Source: Gordonia sediminis (GTDB lineage: Bacteria > Actinomycetota > Actinomycetes > Mycobacteriales > Mycobacteriaceae). From it: a stretch of 64,000 nt of DNA. The notes under the pieces are model-generated. The model saw nothing but the letters and a program-made list of their open reading frames with translations, was not told the origin of the DNA and made no database searches. Location: contig RZUM01000001.1 of the NCBI GenBank assembly GCA_004193205.1, positions 329,009 through 393,008 on the forward strand, in the 5' to 3' direction. Position numbers and translations under genes: made by a program. Position 1 is the first letter of the stretch. Each line of letters opens with the position of its first letter. Below are positions 58,938-64,000 of the stretch, one piece after another.

Positions 58938-60635
58938 TCAGGCGGTCCGGACGTCGACGAGGGCTTGGCGCTTCTCGACGCGGACCGCGTGGAGGGCGGC
59001 CTTCAGCGCGTCGGCGAGGTCGCTGCGGTTGCGGACGGTCACCCCGTATCCGCCGGATGCGGTGCAGTAGGCGGCCAGGTCCGGCGACGGCGACAGGTCG
59101 GAGAAGCGGCGTTCGGCGTTCGCCACCGCGGTGCCGGTGGGGTACGCGAGTTGGGTGGCGCCGTCGACGGCACCCCAGTTGCTGTTGTTCGCGATGATGG
59201 TCAGGACCGGCAGGTCGTGCTTGGCCGCGGCGTGGTGGCAGGCCGCGGGGTTGGCGAACATGTAGGCGCCGTCGCCGAGGGTCGCCACCACGGTGCGTTC
59301 GGGTGCGGCGAACTTCGCGCCGAGGGCCGCGGGCAGTCCCCAGCCGAGCCCGCCCGACGCCGGCAGGAAGTAGTAGGTGCCGGGCTTGGTGCGGGACAAC
59401 AGGTCTGGGTAGGAGACGTACTCGTTGAAGACGATGTCGTCGTCGTCGAGCAGCTCGCCGAGGAGTGCCGAAATGAGTGCGGGACTGATGGTCTCGTCCT
59501 GGACGGCCACCTCCTGGGCACGCAGGGCGTCGACGCCGGCCTGATAGGTGGACGCGACCTGCTGGATCGCCTCGGCCCGCGAGAGGTCGATGTCGGCCGA
59601 GCGTCCGTCAAGCGCCGCGATCAGTTCGGTCAGGAACGCCGTCGACGTCGCGCTGACGGTGATGTCGGATCGGTGCGAGCGAATCGGGTACGCGGAGAAC
59701 AGCGGGTCGACGCCCACCTGCGCGATGTAGGTGCCGTCGGCGGGGCCCTCGCGCTTGGGAATCCACGGCACGTCGCTCTCCAGGAACACCACAACGTCGG
59801 CGTGGGCGAACACCTCGGCGACCTGGCTGCCGATGCGGTTGGGGTGGTCGGAGGCGATGTTCAGGTAGCGGGCCCAGGGGTCAGCGACGCCGATGCCGAA
59901 GCGGGTGGCCGCCTCTTCGAGGAGCGGCACCGCGGTCGGTTCCTGGCCGGCGGCGGTCGCGACGATCACCGGGAACTTTGCGGCGGCAATCCGATTGGCT
60001 ATCTCGGCGACCGCGGCCGGATCTGGCTGCACGGTCGCCGAGACGGGTGTGAACTCTCGCTGGGCAGGCACCGCGGGCTCGTCGGCGGATTCGGCGAGCA
60101 CCTCGCGGGGCAGCGAGAGGTAGATGGGCCCCTGGGGCTGCGAGGTCGCCATGCTCAGCGCACGGTCGACGACGGCGTCGACCTGGCGCGGGTCGCGCAG
60201 TTCGTAGTCCCATTTGACGAACTCGCGGACGATGCTCGCCTGGTCGAACATCTCCTGCGACCAGTGGATCGGGAGGTCGCGGTCGCCGACGGCGCCGGCT
60301 TCGATGATCGGCGATCGGCCGGCCATGACGAGCAGCGGAATGCGGTCGCGGGAGGCGTTGGCCACCGCGCAGGCGACGTTGGCGGTGCCGACGTTGACGT
60401 GCACCATCAGTGCCTGCGGCTTGCCGGTGATCAGCGCCGCGCCGTGGGCCATGCCGCCGGCGAGGTTCTCGTGCGCGCAGATGACCGGGGTGGGCAGTGT
60501 GGGACCGCCCGTCGCCAGGTTCTCGGCGTACGCCTCGACGATGGGCGCGAAGTCGGTCCCCGCATTCACGAAGAACGATTCGACGCCGTACTCGGCCAGC
60601 GCCGTGAGGTACCGGGCGGCTGCGGTCTGGGTCAT
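58938..60635 (-). CDS. ThDP-dependent decarboxylase/lyase (benzoylformate decarboxylase/CDH-like)
   Basis: 565 aa from ATG 60635 (AGAAGG upstream). N-terminal PYR domain with the catalytic Glu in 'VICAHENLAGGMAHG', central FAD/ADP-like domain, and C-terminal PP domain with the ThDP/Mg signature 'TLGDGAYMFANPAACHHAA...IIANN'. Members decarboxylate aryl 2-oxo acids or cleave 1,2-diketones (cyclohexane-1,2-dione hydrolase). First gene of the operon, 39 bp after operator site D. An aldehyde product fits the aldehyde dehydrogenase downstream. Confidence 0.85.
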   Translation of the reverse strand: MTQTAAARYLTALAEYGVESFFVNAGTDFAPIVEAYAENLATGGPTLPTPVICAHENLAGGMAHGAALITGKPQALMVHVNVGTANVACAVANASRDRIPLLVMAGRSPIIEAGAVGDRDLPIHWSQEMFDQASIVREFVKWDYELRDPRQVDAVVDRALSMATSQPQGPIYLSLPREVLAESADEPAVPAQREFTPVSATVQPDPAAVAEIANRIAAAKFPVIVATAAGQEPTAVPLLEEAATRFGIGVADPWARYLNIASDHPNRIGSQVAEVFAHADVVVFLESDVPWIPKREGPADGTYIAQVGVDPLFSAYPIRSHRSDITVSATSTAFLTELIAALDGRSADIDLSRAEAIQQVASTYQAGVDALRAQEVAVQDETISPALISALLGELLDDDDIVFNEYVSYPDLLSRTKPGTYYFLPASGGLGWGLPAALGAKFAAPERTVVATLGDGAYMFANPAACHHAAAKHDLPVLTIIANNSNWGAVDGATQLAYPTGTAVANAERRFSDLSPSPDLAAYCTASGGYGVTVRNRSDLADALKAALHAVRVEKRQALVDVRTA

Positions 60636-60674
60636 GAGAAGCCTTCTCTGCTGTTCTGTCAGATGCATTCGTGA

Positions 60675-60692
60675 CTAGATAGATTGATCTAG
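60675..60692. promoter_or_regulatory. Regulon operator, site D (eight-gene ThDP operon)
   Basis: CTAGATAGATTGATCTAG, identical to site A, 39 bp upstream of the ThDP-enzyme start and 224 bp before the divergent PucR-like gene. No other feature is seen in the 281-bp spacer. Confidence 0.78.
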
Positions 60693-60916
60693 TGGCTAGA
60701 GTCAAACGCATGGCCGCGGTTTCGTCAAGCCCATCTCGTGTCGGCCGTCACCCCGCGCGACCTGCACATTTGATTCGCATTCCACTGTCGTCGCCGATCG
60801 GGGTTCGCAACACCCGCCACTGCGGCGACAATTCGAGGTGTACGTCCGCCGTGTGGCGCACGACACATGGGGTGGCCTGCTCGCCACCTCCACGCGCCGA
60901 TTTGTTGGAGGATGCC

Positions 60917-61870
60917 GTGAGCCAGCCCGCGTCACTCGACCCGGACGCCGACGAGACGTTGCGGGTCATCAAGTACTTCGATGCATTGATGTCGGTCGGC
61001 ACCAGCGTCGACGGCTATCTGCGTGCCGCAGCGGTGATGGCCGACGCCGTCGCCGGCGCCGACCGCGGCGGCCGGATCTCCCGGTTCACCCCGGACGGGC
61101 GCAAGGCGCCCGCCGACGAGACGCCCCACGGCAGCGTCGTCCGGCCCATCGAGGACGGCAGCGTCTGGCTCGAACGGACCGGCGCGGCGCATCGTAACGA
61201 CGAGATCGTCGTCGACCGACTGGCGTTCGCGGTCGGGTTCCTCGACGCCCGCAACGACCCGTCGTCGGGCCTGGCCCTCATCGTCGATGCGGGCAGGTCG
61301 GTGGACGAACGCGCGGCCGGACTCTCGCGTCTACACCTCGATCCGGCCGGCCGGATCCGGGTCATCGCCACCGACCTCGGGAAGGCCGCGTCAGGCATCT
61401 CCGCCGCAGTGCCGACCAGGTACGGAATCCTGCAGGCGAGCCTCGACCTGAACGGTTCGGTCGAGCCGTCCGGCCCCGCCGGCATCGGGATCTGGACTCG
61501 GGCCGACCATGCCCCGGAGTCGTGGGAGGGCGCGGTCTTCGCCCACCGGCTCAGCGTGCCGGAGACACCGGTCGTCAACGCCGACGACCTCGGCGCGATG
61601 GTCATCCTGGCCCGCGCCTACGACCCCGACACACCGCACCCCGACGTCGAGGCGCTGACCAGACTGGACGCGCGGTCCGCCGAAGTCCTCAACACGCTGG
61701 TCACTGCGATCAGCATTCGCAGCGCGGCCACCGACCTCGCGATGCACCACTCGACGCTGCAGGCGAAACACGAGATGCTCAGCCGCGACCTGGGATACGA
61801 CCCGCGGAGCACCGCCGGCCGCATGCGCTACATGGCCGCGGAGTTCCTGCGCAGACTGGGCACCGACTGA
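60917..61870 (+). CDS. PucR/CdaR-like regulator, copy 2
   Basis: 317 aa from GTG 60917, chosen for GGAGG five bases upstream; earlier readings are non-native. 'DETLRVIKYFDALMSVGTSVDGYLRAAAVMADAVAG' and the C-terminal 'ISIRSAATDLAMHHSTLQAKHEMLSRDLGYDP' match the PucR-like protein at 41842-42918 at both ends, with a shorter middle. It is divergent from the ThDP operon, which it may activate. A hairpin follows. Confidence 0.78.
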   Translation: MSQPASLDPDADETLRVIKYFDALMSVGTSVDGYLRAAAVMADAVAGADRGGRISRFTPDGRKAPADETPHGSVVRPIEDGSVWLERTGAAHRNDEIVVDRLAFAVGFLDARNDPSSGLALIVDAGRSVDERAAGLSRLHLDPAGRIRVIATDLGKAASGISAAVPTRYGILQASLDLNGSVEPSGPAGIGIWTRADHAPESWEGAVFAHRLSVPETPVVNADDLGAMVILARAYDPDTPHPDVEALTRLDARSAEVLNTLVTAISIRSAATDLAMHHSTLQAKHEMLSRDLGYDPRSTAGRMRYMAAEFLRRLGTD

Positions 61871-61912
61871 CACTCGCTGCGGGCCCGCAGGTTTGGCGGG
61901 TCCGCGGGTGGT

Positions 61913-61934
61913 AATCCGCCCCATTCGGCGGATT
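61913..61934 (+). terminator. Hairpin after the PucR-like gene
   Basis: AATCCGCC-CCATTC-GGCGGATT, perfect 8-bp stem with a 6-nt loop, 42 bases after the stop codon and 62 bases before the alcohol dehydrogenase. No U-tract. A terminator or attenuator is likely. Confidence 0.6.
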
Positions 61935-61996
61935 GTCGGGCTCTGGTGCCGGGGACAGGATCGAAGGTGACCAGCCGCTCGACGAAGGACGGGACC

Positions 61997-63049
61997 ATGA
62001 AAGCAGCAGTACTGTACGGCCAGGAAGACCTCCGCGTGGAGGACGTCGAAGAGCCGTCACCCGGACCCGGCCAGATCAAGATCCGCAACGCGTACGCCGG
62101 GATCTGCGGATCTGACCTGCACTTCTACTTCGCGCTCGACAGCATGCCGTTCGACCCGACGCAGCCGCACCCGCTCACCGGTGCCAGGCTTCCGCAGATC
62201 CTCGGTCATGAGTTCTCCGGCACCGTCGTCGAGGTCGGCGAGGGCGTGACGACGGTGGCGGTCGGCGATCGCGGCGCCGTCCATCCGATGGTGGTGGCGT
62301 GCGGGAAGTGCCCGGGGTGTCGGCGTGGCGTCCCGATGACGTGTGCACTGATGGGCGCGCTCGGCGCCAGTGCGATCGGCGGCGGACTGTCCGAGTACGT
62401 GGTGGCCAACGAGTTCCAGTTCCACCGCCTGCCCGACGAGGTCTCGCTCGCGGACGGCGCCCTCGTCGAGCCGATGTCGGTGGCCTGGCACGGGGTGGCG
62501 CGCAGCAATGTCACCGCCGGCGGGACCGCGCTCGTCGCCGGCGCCGGCCCGATCGGCATCGGCGCATGGTTTGCGCTCAAGGCGCACGGCGTCGAGAAAA
62601 TCCTTGTCTCCGAGCCCAGTTCGGAACGTCGCGCACTGATGGCCGCGCTCGGCGCCACCGTCGTCGACCCCATCGGCGGAGACCTCTCGGCCGCCGTCGC
62701 GGACCTCACCGACGGCAACGGACTCGACACCGTCCTGGAAGCCGCGGGTGTCGGCGCCGCTCTCGAGTCCGGCATCGCAAACCTCGCCCTCACCGGCCGC
62801 GTCGTCGTGCTCTCGCTTCACGAGCATCCGATGACGCTGCAGCCCACCCAGCTGATGATGGGCCAGAAGGAGGTCGTCGGTGCCGTCGGTTACCAGGACG
62901 ACGAGTTCGACGCGGTGATCGCGGCCATGGCCGAGGGTCACTACGACACCACCGGATGGGTGGAGGAAGGCAAGCTCGACGACATCGTCGACGCACTGCA
63001 TCAGCTCCGCTCGGGGGAGGGAGCAAAGATCCTGCTGCGTGTGAGCTGA
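61997..63049 (+). CDS. Zinc-dependent alcohol dehydrogenase, 2,3-butanediol dehydrogenase-like
   Basis: 350 aa from ATG 61997 (AAGGACGGG upstream). Catalytic zinc ligands: Cys in 'AGICGSDLHFY', His-Glu in 'LGHEFSGTV'; structural zinc Cys cluster in 'VVACGKCPGCRRGVPMTC'; NAD-binding 'VAGAGPIGIG'. The branch prefers vicinal diols. It could oxidise a diol to an alpha-hydroxy ketone or diketone for the ThDP enzyme, or simply an alcohol. GGCC-centred hairpin (63066-63081) follows; the VOC gene downstream has its own operator. Confidence 0.88.
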   Translation: MKAAVLYGQEDLRVEDVEEPSPGPGQIKIRNAYAGICGSDLHFYFALDSMPFDPTQPHPLTGARLPQILGHEFSGTVVEVGEGVTTVAVGDRGAVHPMVVACGKCPGCRRGVPMTCALMGALGASAIGGGLSEYVVANEFQFHRLPDEVSLADGALVEPMSVAWHGVARSNVTAGGTALVAGAGPIGIGAWFALKAHGVEKILVSEPSSERRALMAALGATVVDPIGGDLSAAVADLTDGNGLDTVLEAAGVGAALESGIANLALTGRVVVLSLHEHPMTLQPTQLMMGQKEVVGAVGYQDDEFDAVIAAMAEGHYDTTGWVEEGKLDDIVDALHQLRSGEGAKILLRVS

Positions 63050-63092
63050 CGTAGCCCTTGTGGGACGGCCCTGAGTGGCCGCCCTCTTGCGA

Positions 63093-63114
63093 ATAGATAG
63101 ATCAATCTAGTTAG
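63093..63114. promoter_or_regulatory. Regulon operator, site E (VOC gene)
   Basis: ATAGATAGATCAATCTAG (63093-63110) differs from the 18-mer at three positions, and the overlapping reverse reading 63097-63114 also at three. The half-sites TAGAT and ATCTAG are preserved. 56 bp before the VOC start. Confidence 0.6.
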
Positions 63115-63166
63115 ATGGTGTGGACCATCACACCGCTCCGAAAGTCAGAACAGAAAGGCCAGCCCC

Positions 63167-63682
63167 ATGATCAAAATCGAGAGAGTCGCACACGTCGTCA
63201 TCAAGGTCCGCAGCCTGGAGAAGTCGCTCGACTTCTACACGCGGATCCTGGGTCTCAAGGAGATGGGCCGGATCGACCCCGCCGTCATCTTCTTGTCGAC
63301 GGGCCGCGACCACCACGAACTGGGTATCGCCCAGCTCGGCGACGAAGCACCGGACAGCACCTTCTATCAGGTCGGGATGGAGCACTTCGCGTTCAAGCTC
63401 CGCAACGACGACGACCTGCGCGAAGCCTACGAGACGCTGCTGAGCGAGAACGTCCCCATCAGCTACACCGTGAATCACGGTGTGACGAAGAGCGTTTACT
63501 TCTTCGACCCCGACGGCAACGAGCTGGAGGTGTATTCCGACAACTCGCCCGAGGAGGTCGCGACGTTCGACAACCCGTACGGCGGCATGGAGAAGCTCGA
63601 CTTCGCACAGGACCAGCCGTCGCTGACGGACTCGATCGTCAAGGCGCAGCAGGAGATGGCCGCCGCCGCGGGCGCCCAGTGA
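63167..63682 (+). CDS. VOC-superfamily protein, extradiol dioxygenase-like
   Basis: 171 aa. Two beta-alpha-beta-beta-beta modules with metal ligands at H9 ('RVAHVVIKV'), H73 ('GMEHFAFKL') and E121 ('DGNELEVYSD'), the 2-His-1-carboxylate facial triad of iron or manganese ring-cleaving enzymes and glyoxalases. Shorter than catechol 2,3-dioxygenase (about 300 aa), so it matches the single-domain form. AGAAAGG ribosome-binding site. A plain repeat cluster starts 17 bp after the stop. Confidence 0.82.
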   Translation: MIKIERVAHVVIKVRSLEKSLDFYTRILGLKEMGRIDPAVIFLSTGRDHHELGIAQLGDEAPDSTFYQVGMEHFAFKLRNDDDLREAYETLLSENVPISYTVNHGVTKSVYFFDPDGNELEVYSDNSPEEVATFDNPYGGMEKLDFAQDQPSLTDSIVKAQQEMAAAAGAQ

Positions 63683-63698
63683 CGCATTCTTGACCTTC

Positions 63699-64000
63699 CC
63701 GCTGGTCTCAGCCACCGCCCACTTCCCGCTGGTCGAGTAGCCACCGCCCACCTTCCGCTGGTCGAGTAGCCGCCGAGCCGCTAGGCGAGGCGGCGTATCG
63801 AGACCCCACCGCACCAGATCTCGATACGCCCCGGGCTCACTACGTTCGCACGCGGCTACTCGATCGGCGGGAATAGCCCGCCAGCGGTCGCCCCCTTTCC
63901 GCTGGTCGAGTAGCCCGCGAGCCGCCAGGCGAGGCGGCGTATCGAGACCACACCCCCTGCCGATCGACCAGCCACCGCCACTTCCCGCTGGTCGAGTAGC
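63699..64000. repeat. Interspersed repeat cluster, direct and inverted copies, runs off window
   Basis: Two truncated units (63699-63750), a full direct copy (about 63755-63808), an inverted copy (about 63818-63871), a second full direct copy (about 63897-63951) and an incomplete copy at the edge. The consensus centre here is GCGAGCCGC(C/T)AGGCGAGGCGGC, distinct from the 53-kb type. No gene is supported from 63683 to the end. Confidence 0.88.

Noticed and set aside
57360-60674. 1104-codon plus-strand open frame opposite the ligase and ThDP genes
   Set aside because: It is antisense to two genes with full catalytic motifs, is rich in Arg/Gly/His/Asp as GC-rich shadow frames are, and has no domain or good start.
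1-64000. tRNA or rRNA genes
   Set aside because: No cloverleaf or rRNA-like segment was recognised on reading; a tRNA scan could not be run.
1-64000. Insertion sequences or prophage genes
   Set aside because: No transposase, integrase or phage structural protein was seen; the only mobile-type DNA is the interspersed repeat family.

Overview
The window is high-GC actinobacterial DNA. Dense GTG and ATG starts, 4-bp ATGA/GTGA overlaps, likely leaderless genes, an F420-type LLM oxidoreductase, SARP/BTAD regulators and CRP/GlxR-like sites all fit Mycobacteriales. The 'CTGGTCGAGTAGC ... GTATCGAGACCA' interspersed repeats make Gordonia or a close relative my best guess; this is an inference without database support.

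Left part (1-14.5 kb): the start of a thiamine-diphosphate enzyme coupled to a cyclase-family hydrolase, a membrane-anchored protein, a TetR/MFS efflux pair with an SGNH hydrolase, a vWA protein translationally coupled to an RNase H-like protein, a small unlisted ORF, a first giant SARP-AAA regulator, a NERD-domain helicase, a PAP2 phosphatase and an ApbA/PanE-type reductase.

Middle (14.5-31.9 kb): a scarred catabolic locus. Remnants of an amidohydrolase and a creatininase lie back to back, followed by an intact PNPOx-amidohydrolase-cupin operon and a convergent CoA-transferase / acyl-CoA dehydrogenase / MHS transporter operon with a divergent LysR gene. Then come a small secreted protein, an adenine deaminase coupled to an epoxide hydrolase, a group II truncated globin, and a second SARP-AAA regulator that is a close paralogue of the first and shares an identical 25-nt upstream block. 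A RibD/DHFR-like protein and a flavodoxin-like reductase follow.

32-37.4 kb: a 56/57-bp tandem repeat array, a SWIM-SNF2 helicase, then four small genes on the minus strand: an RHH protein, an HTH protein and a HicAB-type toxin-antitoxin pair.

Right part (37.6-64 kb): a large catabolic region. It holds a bicupin, a flavin reductase, two NTF2-like proteins, two HSL-type hydrolases around a TetR and a PucR-like regulator, an LLM oxidoreductase with an amidohydrolase-2 enzyme, an SDR, a NIPSNAP protein and an enoyl-CoA hydratase. An eight-gene minus-strand operon runs ThDP enzyme, acyl-CoA ligase, aldehyde dehydrogenase, enoyl-CoA hydratase, thiolase-like protein, two acyl-CoA dehydrogenases and an AcuI-like reductase. 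A second PucR-like regulator, a zinc alcohol dehydrogenase and a VOC dioxygenase-like protein close the set.

The main discovery is a repeated operator, CTAGATAGATTGATCTAG or close variants. It lies in front of at least five transcription units of the right part, including the gene of a YxaF/LmrA-type TetR regulator. This ties genes spread over about 17-23 kb into one probable regulon. The gene content fits ring-cleavage or alpha-keto intermediates being processed to acyl-CoA and beta-oxidised; the substrate cannot be read from the sequence.
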